The translations under genes were made by a program, and so were the position numbers. 64,000 nt of DNA. Origin: Litoribacter populi. GTDB lineage: Bacteria > Bacteroidota > Bacteroidia > Cytophagales > Cyclobacteriaceae. Below the pieces are notes generated by a model. That model made no database searches. It was not told the DNA's origin and saw nothing but the letters and a program-made list of their open reading frames with translations. The stretch covers positions 875,815-939,814 of the forward strand of contig NZ_VMKN01000001.1 in the NCBI RefSeq assembly GCF_007483685.1. Direction: 5' to 3'. Positions 16,087 through 24,278 of this stretch are shown here, in pieces; within the stretch, counting starts at the first letter, position 1; each line of letters begins with the position of its first letter.

Positions 16087-18489
16087 ATGCTACTCAACTA
16101 CCTCAAGATTGCTTGGAGAAACCTAGTTAAAAAGAAGGTCTATTCTTTCATTAATATTTTAGGCTTAGGAATAGGAATGGCCTGCTGCCTGCTCATTTTT
16201 ATGTTTGTACAGGAGGAGTTTTCCTATGACAGCTATCATGAGCATCAGGATAAAATATTTCGGATAATTCATGGTTCAAAAAATTCGGAAAGCTCACAAT
16301 TTTGGGTTTGGGAAAATGCTGCAATAGGTGAAGGGTTAAGAAGTGACTTTCCTGAGATCGACAAAGTGGTGCAGTTTTCTGGAACAGCAGATTTGCTATT
16401 GCAGTATGGAGAACAGTTTTTTCAAGAGGATGGGGTGTTTTTTATGGACTCCACCGCTTTTGATGTCTTCAGCTGGAGGATGCTGGCTGGCGATCCAAAA
16501 ACGGCCTTAACTAATCCCTACAGTATTGTACTGACAGCCTCCACTGCCAAAAAATATTTCGGGGAGGAGGAGGCATTGGGAAAAACGCTGATTGGAAGCG
16601 CTTCCCCTGGTAGAGCAGAGGAGGGAAACTATACCGTCACCGGCATCATGGAAGATGTACCTGCCAATTCCCATTTCAGTTTCAATGCCCTCATCAGCCT
16701 AGATACTTACCGACAGTCCAATCCCCAAATATTCGAAATGTGGGGCTATGCCGATTTTTACACATATTTTAAGGGCAATGAGCATTTCGACAGACAGTCA
16801 TTTGAGGACAAATTGCAAGGATTTATAGATAGAAGGGGACCAGAGGATCGTCCCAATTATGAAATAAGGCTTGAATCTTTGAGTGACCTATATTTACAAT
16901 CAGAGGCACAGCGGCAACCAGGTGAGACGGGCAATCTTTCCAACTTGTATGTCTTTTCGGTCATCGGGATCTTCATCCTGGTGCTGGCCGTGATCAACTT
17001 CATGAACCTTTCCACAGCCAGATCCATGGAAAGGGCTAAGGAAGTAGGTATCAGAAAATCCATCGGGGCAAATAGAAAGAGCCTGGTTTTCCAGTTTCTG
17101 GGGGAGTCCTATATTATTGTGGCCTTTGCTGCCCTGATTGCTTTGATCATCATGTCTGTTGTTATGCCGCTCATGGCGGATCTGGTTGCCAAGGAGCTGG
17201 CAATGGAAAACATGCTCAACTGGGGAAATGCCCCGCTTTTGATTGGTGGCTTGTTGTTGATAGGGCTATTGGCCGGTTCATATCCTGCCTTAGTATTATC
17301 AAGCTTTAAACCCGTTTCTGTTCTAAAAGGAATAAACAGCTCCGCTTCCCATGGCGAGCGACTCAAAAAGGGGCTGGTGGTTTTCCAGTTCAGCTTATCA
17401 ATAGCCCTCATAGCGGGCACCATAATCGTCTACAAGCAGATGGACCATTTGCAAACGAAGGACATGGGTTTTGACAAGGAAAGGATGCTGGTCTTGGATT
17501 ATAACCATGATGAAGAGGTAAACGATAAAAGGGAGGTGTTGAAAAATGAGATGGAGGCCAATCCTGCGATATTGTCGGCGGCATTTTCTAGGAGCGTGCC
17601 GGGCAGCTATTTTCCCAATGCTGAGACTTTCATCGAGAGCGAGGACGGCGAAATGATAAGGGATGGACAGCCGGTGTTCCAGGTGGGGGAGGATTTTATC
17701 ACCCATTATGGACTGGAGATGGCTGCAGGGAGATCCTATTCCAGGGATTATCCCTCGGATATGGAAGGGGCGCTTGTCATCAACGAAGCAGCGGCACGTC
17801 AATATGGTTATGCCAACCCGGAAGACATCATCGGCAAGAGATTCGACCAATGGGGTAGGGAAGGCGAAGTGATTGGAGTGGTGAAGGATTTCAATTTTAC
17901 TTCCCTGCACCGGGGCATAGAACCCATGACTTTGCCATTAGTACCTTATGCAAGTAGATTTCTTTCGCTCAAGGTCAAAAGCGACAACTTGCAGCAAGCC
18001 GTCAGCGAAGTGGAGGAGATCTGGTCCGGCCTGGTTCCGCACCGTCCGTTTTTATATAGCTTCTTGGACAAGGATTTTGATCGACAATACCATTCCGATT
18101 TCAGGTTTAAGAAAATCTTCACGGTCTTTTCTGTTTTGGCTATCTTTATTGCCTGTTTGGGACTGTTAGGATTGGCGACCTATACGGCAGAAAAAAGAAC
18201 AAAGGAAATAGGTATCCGCAAGGTGTTGGGGGCCGAAACTCCCGGGATAGTGGGCTTGCTTTCAAAGGACTTCATCAAACTGGTATTGGTAGCCATTCTG
18301 ATCGCTTCGCCCATTTCCTGGTATGCCATGAACGGTTGGCTGGAGGGTTTTGCTTATAGGATATCCATAAGCTGGTGGGTCTTCCCAGTGGCTGGCCTAC
18401 TTTCTATCATGATCGCACTGCTGACGGTAAGTTCCCAGGCCATCAAGGCCGCCCTGATGAACCCCGTAAGGGCTTTGAGGAGTGAATAG
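16087..18489 (+). CDS. FtsX/MacB-type ABC transporter permease (orphan)
   Basis: 800 residues, beginning MLLNYLKIAWRNLVKKK. First FtsX signature INFMNLSTARSMERAKEVGIRK, second EKRTKEIGIRKVLGA, with two periplasmic domains between eight helices. ATG 16087 is preferred over a TTG at 16069 because the TTG lies within the -24/-12-like element and the ATG yields the conserved N-terminus. The gene is convergent with the NtrB-like kinase (14 bp between stops), so it sits directly beside its likely regulators. It is among the permeases closest to the family consensus in this window. Confidence 0.92.
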   Translation: MLLNYLKIAWRNLVKKKVYSFINILGLGIGMACCLLIFMFVQEEFSYDSYHEHQDKIFRIIHGSKNSESSQFWVWENAAIGEGLRSDFPEIDKVVQFSGTADLLLQYGEQFFQEDGVFFMDSTAFDVFSWRMLAGDPKTALTNPYSIVLTASTAKKYFGEEEALGKTLIGSASPGRAEEGNYTVTGIMEDVPANSHFSFNALISLDTYRQSNPQIFEMWGYADFYTYFKGNEHFDRQSFEDKLQGFIDRRGPEDRPNYEIRLESLSDLYLQSEAQRQPGETGNLSNLYVFSVIGIFILVLAVINFMNLSTARSMERAKEVGIRKSIGANRKSLVFQFLGESYIIVAFAALIALIIMSVVMPLMADLVAKELAMENMLNWGNAPLLIGGLLLIGLLAGSYPALVLSSFKPVSVLKGINSSASHGERLKKGLVVFQFSLSIALIAGTIIVYKQMDHLQTKDMGFDKERMLVLDYNHDEEVNDKREVLKNEMEANPAILSAAFSRSVPGSYFPNAETFIESEDGEMIRDGQPVFQVGEDFITHYGLEMAAGRSYSRDYPSDMEGALVINEAAARQYGYANPEDIIGKRFDQWGREGEVIGVVKDFNFTSLHRGIEPMTLPLVPYASRFLSLKVKSDNLQQAVSEVEEIWSGLVPHRPFLYSFLDKDFDRQYHSDFRFKKIFTVFSVLAIFIACLGLLGLATYTAEKRTKEIGIRKVLGAETPGIVGLLSKDFIKLVLVAILIASPISWYAMNGWLEGFAYRISISWWVFPVAGLLSIMIALLTVSSQAIKAALMNPVRALRSE

Positions 18490-18503
18490 AATTCACATTT
18501 CTC

Positions 18504-19856
18504 TCACCCAAAATTCAGCGTAAATATTGTCTTTTCGTTTGGAATAGATTGAACCTGAAGGTTGCCTTTGTGCAGATTCATAATTTGTCTTGAAATGGCT
18601 AGCCCTATGCCACTGCCGGTTTTCTTGGTGGTATAGAAAGGGACGAAGATTCTTTCCAAGGCCTCTGGAACTATGCCTTCCCCAAAGTCTATAATTTGGA
18701 TGAAGGGATAAGAGTGATTATTGAGCCCTGCTTTCATGAGAATCTCTTTCCTTTCACTTTTAGATAGTGCCTCTTTGGCATTCTTGACTAAATTGATCAA
18801 TATCATCTGAATCAGGTCCTGATCAGCTGTAAGTTCCAGTTCAATGGGAAGTATTTCACACTGCAAGCAAATCCCTTCTGAGGCCAGGTCTTCTTTTAGA
18901 AGAACTCCAATATTGTCAAAGAGCAGTTTGACCGAAAAGGTGCGCAATTCAGGTTGGGGAATATTGGTGTAGTCCCGGTAAGCATTGACAAAATGGATAA
19001 GTCCGGAACTCCTTTTTTCTATGGTGGTCAAGCCTTCTTTTAAATCTAGGTAACTGTCCTTTTCAATAACAAGAGCTTCTGAAGTCTCCTCAACATCTTC
19101 CTCTAGAATTATACCTAGGGAATTGGCCAAGCTGGCTATTGGCGTCATGGAATTCATGATTTCGTGCCTAAGTACCTTGGTAAGGTTTTGCCAAGCCTGC
19201 AGTTCGTTTTTCTGCAATTCGGATTTAATGTTCTGAAAGGAAATCAAGGTCCATCTGTTTCCCCCCATCTTAAAAGAGGCAGATTGCACATTGAGGTGGA
19301 GTTCGGAGTTGATTTTAATCGCAAAAGACCCGCCAGGCTTCAGGTGGAGGATTTTGACGAGGAACTCTTTAGAAAGCTTGCCTAAATCATTGATGTCCTT
19401 AAACTGGGGAATCTGCAGCAACTGCTTGGCAGCACCATTGATTACTCCGATCCTGCCAGTATGATCGAAGGAAATGATCCCGGTGTTGATATGTTGGATC
19501 ATAATCTGGAGGAAAAGCATCTGCTCCTCCTTTTCCGCTCTGGTCTTCCGGAATGCTTCAATGACTTCATTAAAGGACATGTTCATCTCTTTGAAGGACT
19601 TACCCAAACTGCTGTCCTTGGTAAAGGAGGATGAAAAATCTGCAAATCGGATGGATTCCAGGAATTTGGTTATTTTTCGATTTGTGGTATTGCCATACTG
19701 GATCAGGTTATAGGTTTGAAATGCTATAGCAAAAAGAAATACAATTCCCATCATATAGGAATTGTCTCTTATGAAAATGGAGACCCCCAGAAAAACCAAG
19801 GCGACTAATACAATCACCCTATATATTATACCAAGGGCAAAAGATTTAAAGCCCAT
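18504..19856 (-). CDS. NtrB/NtrY-like sensor histidine kinase
   Basis: 450 residues. Two membrane helices (about 10-29 and 34-52) have almost no periplasmic loop. A HAMP-like linker and a PAS domain (about 115-215, with TGIISFDHTGRIGVIN) follow. The H-box is LRHEIMNSMTPI with His231. An HATPase domain has N-box INLVKNAKEAL (Asn355/359), DFGEGI, FVPFYTTKKTGSGIGL and a C-terminal strand. The small periplasmic loop suggests sensing within the membrane. Its start overlaps the end of the regulator gene by 11 bp, so the pair is translationally coupled and is the obvious cognate of the NtrC-type regulator. Confidence 0.93.
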   Translation of the reverse strand: MGFKSFALGIIYRVIVLVALVFLGVSIFIRDNSYMMGIVFLFAIAFQTYNLIQYGNTTNRKITKFLESIRFADFSSSFTKDSSLGKSFKEMNMSFNEVIEAFRKTRAEKEEQMLFLQIMIQHINTGIISFDHTGRIGVINGAAKQLLQIPQFKDINDLGKLSKEFLVKILHLKPGGSFAIKINSELHLNVQSASFKMGGNRWTLISFQNIKSELQKNELQAWQNLTKVLRHEIMNSMTPIASLANSLGIILEEDVEETSEALVIEKDSYLDLKEGLTTIEKRSSGLIHFVNAYRDYTNIPQPELRTFSVKLLFDNIGVLLKEDLASEGICLQCEILPIELELTADQDLIQMILINLVKNAKEALSKSERKEILMKAGLNNHSYPFIQIIDFGEGIVPEALERIFVPFYTTKKTGSGIGLAISRQIMNLHKGNLQVQSIPNEKTIFTLNFG

Positions 19857-21234
19857 ACCTTTCTAGTCTTCGATATAAGGAGGAGCGGGTAAGACCCAGT
19901 TCTTCGGCCGCACGTGTAATGTGACCGTTGTGCTTTTGGAGTGCCTTTCGGATAAGAATCTTCTCCACATCTTCAATGTTCAAATGGTCCAGACTGACCA
20001 TTTCCTCTTGCTTTTCAGGCATCAATGTTTTTTGAAAAAACAGGTCTTCTGGCTGGAGAACGCTGTGGTTGGTCATGATGACGGCTCTTTCTATACTGTG
20101 CTGAAGTTCTCTGATGTTGCCTGGCCAGTGGTATTTTTGCATCCGTTTGATCAGACCTTCACCCGCTTTGCGGATATCCTTGTTGTATTTCTGCGAATAG
20201 GTGGCGATAAAATGATTTGCCAATAAGGGGATATCTTCAATCCGCTCCCTCAATGGTGGTAGTGTAATCTCAATTGTGTTTATCCGGTAAAGTAAATCCT
20301 GCCGGAAGGTGCTATCATACACCATATTATGAACGGGCATATTGGTGGCCGAAATCAGTCGGATGTTGACCGGGATGGCTTTATTGGCTCCAACCCTCGT
20401 AACTTCCCTGTTTTGTAAAGTAGCCAGAAGCTTGGCCTGAAGGGGAAGGGGAAGGTTGCCTATTTCATCCAGAAAAAGCGTTCCTTTATTAGCCTGCTCA
20501 AATCTGCCTGCCCGATCATCTTTGGCGTCGGTAAAGGAGCCTTTTTTATGTCCAAAGAGTTCACTTTCAAAAAGTGTAGTTGTGATAGACCCTAGGTCAA
20601 CACCTACAAAAGCTTCTCGGTGTCTTTTTGAATTTCTATGAATTGCCCGAGCTATAAGTTCTTTGCCAGTGCCATTTTCTCCTAGGATAAGTACATTAGC
20701 GTCTGTCACTGCTACCCTTTCGATGGTCTCAAATACCCGCTGCATGGCATCGCTTTGTCCGATAATATCCTTGAACTTGCTGTCAATGTCTTGATAAAAC
20801 TGTTGCTGCTTGTTTTTCAATTCATGAACTTCCAATTTGGACTGTCGCAGTTTCAATGCAGAATTGATGGTGGCAAGCAGTTTTTCATTTTCCCAGGGTT
20901 TCAGCACAAAGTCGGTAGCCCCTTCTTTTATGGCTTTTACTGCCGTATTAACATCGCCATAGGCGGTGATCATTACCACTACGGCAGAGGAGTCCAGTTC
21001 CAGAATCCTGTCGAGCCAATAAAAACCTTCCTGTCCGCTGCTGACATCTTTAGTGAAGTTCATGTCTAGCATGATCACATCATACTGCTCGTTGACGATC
21101 AGGATGGGCAGCAAGTCAGGGTTGGTTTCTGTGTCCACCTGCCCGAAGTTTCGTTTCAAGAAGATTTTAGCTGCTTTTAAAAGGTCTTCATTGTCGTCCA
21201 CAATGAGGATCTTACCGGGTTTCTGTTCTTTCAT
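19846..21234 (-). CDS. NtrC-family sigma54-dependent response regulator
   Basis: 462 residues. Receiver domain with Asp13/Asp14, phospho-acceptor Asp57, Thr90 and Lys112. AAA+ domain with Walker A GENGTGKE (185-192), the sigma54-contact loop GSFTDA (232-237, a variant of GAFTGA), Walker B GTLFLDE (251-257) and arginine-finger region FRQDLLYR. The Fis-type HTH at the C-terminus reads GHITRAAEELGLTRSSLYRR. It activates sigma54-RNA polymerase from upstream sites by ATP hydrolysis. It is the first gene of a two-gene operon with its kinase. It lies between a target permease and the adaptor operon, and its Fis-type HTH suits the 22-bp inverted-repeat elements described here (inference). Confidence 0.95.
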   Translation of the reverse strand: MKEQKPGKILIVDDNEDLLKAAKIFLKRNFGQVDTETNPDLLPILIVNEQYDVIMLDMNFTKDVSSGQEGFYWLDRILELDSSAVVVMITAYGDVNTAVKAIKEGATDFVLKPWENEKLLATINSALKLRQSKLEVHELKNKQQQFYQDIDSKFKDIIGQSDAMQRVFETIERVAVTDANVLILGENGTGKELIARAIHRNSKRHREAFVGVDLGSITTTLFESELFGHKKGSFTDAKDDRAGRFEQANKGTLFLDEIGNLPLPLQAKLLATLQNREVTRVGANKAIPVNIRLISATNMPVHNMVYDSTFRQDLLYRINTIEITLPPLRERIEDIPLLANHFIATYSQKYNKDIRKAGEGLIKRMQKYHWPGNIRELQHSIERAVIMTNHSVLQPEDLFFQKTLMPEKQEEMVSLDHLNIEDVEKILIRKALQKHNGHITRAAEELGLTRSSLYRRLERYGL

Positions 21235-21448
21235 GGATGAAAATAGTCAAAATTTTTGGATGTCCGAAGTCCGATGTTAGTTGTTTGATGGCATTGATAC
21301 AAATTATATAAGCCAAAACTTGTTCCTGATGTACTGTAAGTTTAATTAATTCTATAGAATAGACTTATATGGCATTGGTGGGGCGATTATTTTTATCTTA
21401 AAAGAATTAGGGGGCACTCGTGCTTGTTCACTAATTTACAATTTTGGT

Positions 21449-21549
21449 CGCTTGCGGACAATTCTGTTCGGATTTTCTATGAAGAATTTGTCGTTGATGG
21501 GCAAATTGGCCCTTAATGAGCTGTTTTTGGCATGGCATATTAATTGGCT
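21449..21549 (+). promoter_or_regulatory. Enhancer-like site plus -24/-12 promoter for the HlyD operon
   Basis: The element at 21449-21470 reads CG, CTTG, CGGACA, ATTC, TGTTCG. TGGCATATTAATTGGCT begins at 21533, 63 bp downstream, and is nearly identical to the promoter of the partial permease at 1544. Predicted start is near 21559, about 42 nt before ATG 21601. The rest of the 21235-21600 gap has a short ACCGAAGACCGAAG repeat at 21559-21583 and no gene. I could not find a convincing promoter for the regulator gene on the other strand. Confidence 0.8.
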
Positions 21550-21600
21550 TTGTGTAGAAGACCGAAGACCGAAGACGGAAAGATATATACATAATAAATA

Positions 21601-22851
21601 ATGGATAGAAAATTAGTAAAGAAGACCTGGACGCCAAAGTTGATAGCAATGATTGCATTTGGGGTTCTGCTCATAAGTTTTGTGCTTTATCAGTTGGTGT
21701 TTGCGGACTCCCGGTCTTCGATGAATGTGGAAAAGGAAAGGATTAGCATTGCAACCGTAAGAGAAGGGGAGTTTACCGATTACATTCCCGTGAGCGGGAT
21801 TATAGAGCCGGCCGAAATCTTTTATTTAGATGCCATCGAGCGTGGTAATATTCAAAAAATTGTCCGCGAATCAGGGGCTATGGTTGGAGTAGGAGACACC
21901 ATCCTGATTTTAACTAACTCCAACCTACAGCTGGATGTGATGCAGAGGGAGACGGATCTTTATTTTCAAATTAATAACTTGAGACAGACCCGACTGATGT
22001 TGGATCAAAATGACCTCAGCCAGCAGGCGGCTCTTGCAGAAATAGACTACCAGATCAATCTTTTAAAACCACAATACGAACGGTTTCAGGAGCTGCATGG
22101 GAAAAAGCTGATCTCTGACAGGGAACTTGAGGAAGTAAAAGAGCAGTATGAATATAATGTAAAGCGGAAAAGGCTTACATATGAATCGTACCGCAATGAT
22201 TCCATGGCGCGTGATATTCAAAAACGACAGCTGAGTGCCTCAGAGTCCCGCATGCAGCAGTCTCTTGAGGGTGTGGGTCATATTCTGGACAATCTTGTAG
22301 TGAAGGCACCTATTAACGGGCAGCTTTCTACCGAGCAGATCGAAGTTGGGCAATCCATCAACGCTGGAGAGCGCTACGGACAGATTGATATTCTGGATAA
22401 ATTTAAGGTGAGGGTGCCGATCGACGAGCTATACCTACCTCGAGTAGGGATCGGGCTAAAAGGAACCTTTACTTTTTCCGGTAATAGTTATGACCTTGAA
22501 ATCAGTAAAATCTATCCTAACGTGAGCGGTGGTAGATTTGAAGTCGACATGGTTTTTCCCGATGAAGTGCCATCTGGCATCAGAAGAGGTCAGACCGTAA
22601 GGATCAGGCTAGAACTCGGGGAAAGCGAAAGGACGGTTCTTCTCCCTACTGGAGGCTTCTATAAGGACACCGGTGGAAACTGGGTGTTTGTAGTAAACGA
22701 GAAATCCGGCAAAGCTGAACGAAGAAATATCCGCCTTGGCCGCAAAAACCCAGAATACTACGAAGTTCTCGACGGCCTCAGCCCCGAAGAAAGGGTGATC
22801 GTGTCCGGGTATGAGAATTTTGGGAGGAATGAGGTGTTGAACTTGAGATGA
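21601..22851 (+). CDS. HlyD/RND-type periplasmic adaptor protein
   Basis: 416 residues. An N-terminal membrane anchor (about 14-34) is followed by a split biotinyl-lipoyl domain (SGIIEPAEIFYLDAIERG at the first half, VVKAPINGQLST at the second). Between them is a helical hairpin (about 110-225) rich in Gln, Glu and Arg, which would contact TolC. A beta-barrel domain and a membrane-proximal domain ending GYENFGRNEVLNLR complete it. It is a MacA-like bridge between inner-membrane permease and outer-membrane channel. First gene of the operon with an ATPase and two permeases, although a four-helix-bundle ORF and repeats intervene. It is the only adaptor in the window. Confidence 0.93.
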   Translation: MDRKLVKKTWTPKLIAMIAFGVLLISFVLYQLVFADSRSSMNVEKERISIATVREGEFTDYIPVSGIIEPAEIFYLDAIERGNIQKIVRESGAMVGVGDTILILTNSNLQLDVMQRETDLYFQINNLRQTRLMLDQNDLSQQAALAEIDYQINLLKPQYERFQELHGKKLISDRELEEVKEQYEYNVKRKRLTYESYRNDSMARDIQKRQLSASESRMQQSLEGVGHILDNLVVKAPINGQLSTEQIEVGQSINAGERYGQIDILDKFKVRVPIDELYLPRVGIGLKGTFTFSGNSYDLEISKIYPNVSGGRFEVDMVFPDEVPSGIRRGQTVRIRLELGESERTVLLPTGGFYKDTGGNWVFVVNEKSGKAERRNIRLGRKNPEYYEVLDGLSPEERVIVSGYENFGRNEVLNLR

Positions 22852-22964
22852 CGGATGTAGGGTGTCAGATGACAGATGTCGGATGACTGTTGTTGACGCC
22901 GTCATCTCGACTGAAGCGAAACGGAATGGAGAGGTCTGTAAATAAAGTCGGATGTCGGATGACA
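22849..22964. repeat. GTCGGATG octamer arrays with an embedded GTCATCTCGACTGAAGCG element
   Basis: Octamers of the GATGTCGGAT type occur at 22849-22886 and 22948-22964. Between them, 22901-22937 carries GTCATCTCGACTGAAGCG followed by AAACGGAATGGAGAGGTCT. I recognise this as resembling a repeat type common between genes in Bacteroidota. The arrays fall inside the exporter operon. Confidence 0.65.
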
Positions 22965-23070
22965 GAAATAGATTAAAAAAGATAGTTGGAAAAAAGTTGT
23001 TGTCAACAGGTTTTTATGCTGAAAAAGAGTAAATTAGGTATTAATTTTTTTCTCATATAACTTTTTTGAC

Positions 23071-23424
23071 ATGAAATTTAAATTCGAGAAATTACAGATT
23101 TGGCAGAAGGCAATGGGGTTTGGTGAAGAGATATTTAGGTTAAGTGATAGTTTTCCGAAGGCAGAATTATTCAATTTAGTATCTCAAATGAGAAGAGCAT
23201 GTGATTCAATTGCACTAAATATAGCTGAAGGCTCCATTGGCCAGTCCAACCCTGAGTTTAAAAAATTCCTGGGTTATGCCATGCGGTCTTTAGCCGAAGT
23301 TGTAACCTGCCTTCACAAAGCCAAATTGAGAAAATATATAACCTTTGAAGAATTTGAAACACAATACGCAGAAGCCTTTCATCTCATGAATATGATGGGC
23401 TCATTTAAATCAAAAATTAAATAA
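23071..23424 (+). CDS. Four-helix-bundle protein (S23 / 23S rRNA-intervening-sequence type)
   Basis: 117 residues, all-helical. It opens FKFEKLQIWQKAM and carries the family's core block LVSQMRRACDSIALNIAEGS near residues 48-67, then a GYAMRSLAEVVTCL helix. This family was first seen encoded in 23S rRNA intervening sequences and is frequent as a lone ORF in Bacteroidota; its function is unknown. It is bracketed by octamer repeats on both sides and splits the adaptor from its ATPase, which suggests insertion as a module (inference). Confidence 0.9.
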   Translation: MKFKFEKLQIWQKAMGFGEEIFRLSDSFPKAELFNLVSQMRRACDSIALNIAEGSIGQSNPEFKKFLGYAMRSLAEVVTCLHKAKLRKYITFEEFETQYAEAFHLMNMMGSFKSKIK

Positions 23425-23433
23425 ACGAAAACT

Positions 23434-23493
23434 AACATCGGTCATCGGATATCGGTCACACGACTTCAAACATCGGACATCTGACATCCGACA
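23434..23493. repeat. ATCGGTCATCGGATATCGG octamer array
   Basis: A degenerate octamer array related to the other CGGACATC arrays, directly between the four-helix-bundle gene and the ATPase start at 23507. Confidence 0.65.
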
Positions 23494-23506
23494 AATCTAC
23501 ATCAAT

Positions 23507-24205
23507 ATGCAAAACATCATCAAAACTGTCAATCTCAAAAAGCTCTACACCACTGAGGAGGTGGAGACCACTGCCTTGGATGATATCCAGGTGGAAATTA
23601 AAAAAGGGGAATTTGTGGCCATTATGGGCCCATCGGGCTGTGGGAAATCCACCTTGCTCAACATTCTCGGACTTTTGGACAACCCGGATGCAGGGGAATA
23701 CTACTTTTTGGACAAGGAAGTGGCAAAATTCTCCGAAAGGCAGAGGTCACAACTGAGAAAAGGCAACATTGGCTTTGTGTTCCAGAGCTTTAACCTCATC
23801 GATGAGCTAACCTGTTATGAAAACGTTGAGTTGCCTTTGCTTTACCTCAAAATCCCAGGTGATGAGCGCAAGAAAAGAGTGGAGGAAGTGCTGACTCGTA
23901 TGAACATCATGCACAGAAAAGACCACTTCCCACAGCAGCTTTCAGGTGGTCAGCAGCAACGTGTGGCAATAGCCAGAGCCATAGTGGCACGTCCATCAGT
24001 GATACTCGCCGATGAACCTACAGGTAACCTGGATTCTGCCAACGGGGAAGAAGTAATGAGGCTTTTGGAGGAGTTGAACAATGAAGGTACCACAATCGTG
24101 ATGGTGACTCACTCTCCCCACGACGCCAACTACGCCCACCGCATCATCAACTTGTTTGATGGAAAGGTGGTAACAGAGAATATTAAGGAGCAGTTTCACG
24201 TTTGA
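23507..24205 (+). CDS. ABC transporter ATP-binding protein (MacB/LolD-type)
   Basis: 232 residues with all ABC motifs intact: Walker A GPSGCGKST (41-49), Q-loop VFQSFNL (91-97), signature LSGGQQQR (145-152), Walker B plus D-loop VILADEPTGNLDSA (165-178), and the switch His in MVTHSPH. Sequence and length match the LolD/MacB ATPase group that energises FtsX-type permeases. It lies upstream of two permeases in the adaptor operon (74 bp to the first). It is the only fully canonical ATPase here, so it may serve several orphan permeases (inference). Confidence 0.95.
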   Translation: MQNIIKTVNLKKLYTTEEVETTALDDIQVEIKKGEFVAIMGPSGCGKSTLLNILGLLDNPDAGEYYFLDKEVAKFSERQRSQLRKGNIGFVFQSFNLIDELTCYENVELPLLYLKIPGDERKKRVEEVLTRMNIMHRKDHFPQQLSGGQQQRVAIARAIVARPSVILADEPTGNLDSANGEEVMRLLEELNNEGTTIVMVTHSPHDANYAHRIINLFDGKVVTENIKEQFHV

Positions 24206-24270
24206 TGCTGGATGTCGGATGTCGGATGTCAGATGTAACCTCATCTGACACCGGACATCGGACATCGGAC
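24203..24270. repeat. GGATGTCGGATGTC octamer arrays, inverted halves
   Basis: Units of the GGATGTC type (24208-24238) are followed by units of the opposite orientation, GACATCGGACATCGGAC (24251-24270). Transcribed, the two halves could pair as a long imperfect hairpin between the ATPase and permease genes. Confidence 0.65.
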
Positions 24271-24278
24271 TTTCTTCC

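Noticed and set aside
21365..21385. TGGCATTGGTGGGGCG as an additional sigma54 promoter
   Set aside because: It lacks a T at position 12, has no enhancer-like element upstream at the standard distance and points away from any start codon.
22849..24270. Octamer arrays as a possible CRISPR
   Set aside because: Units are 8 bp, degenerate and contiguous, with no spacers and no cas genes.
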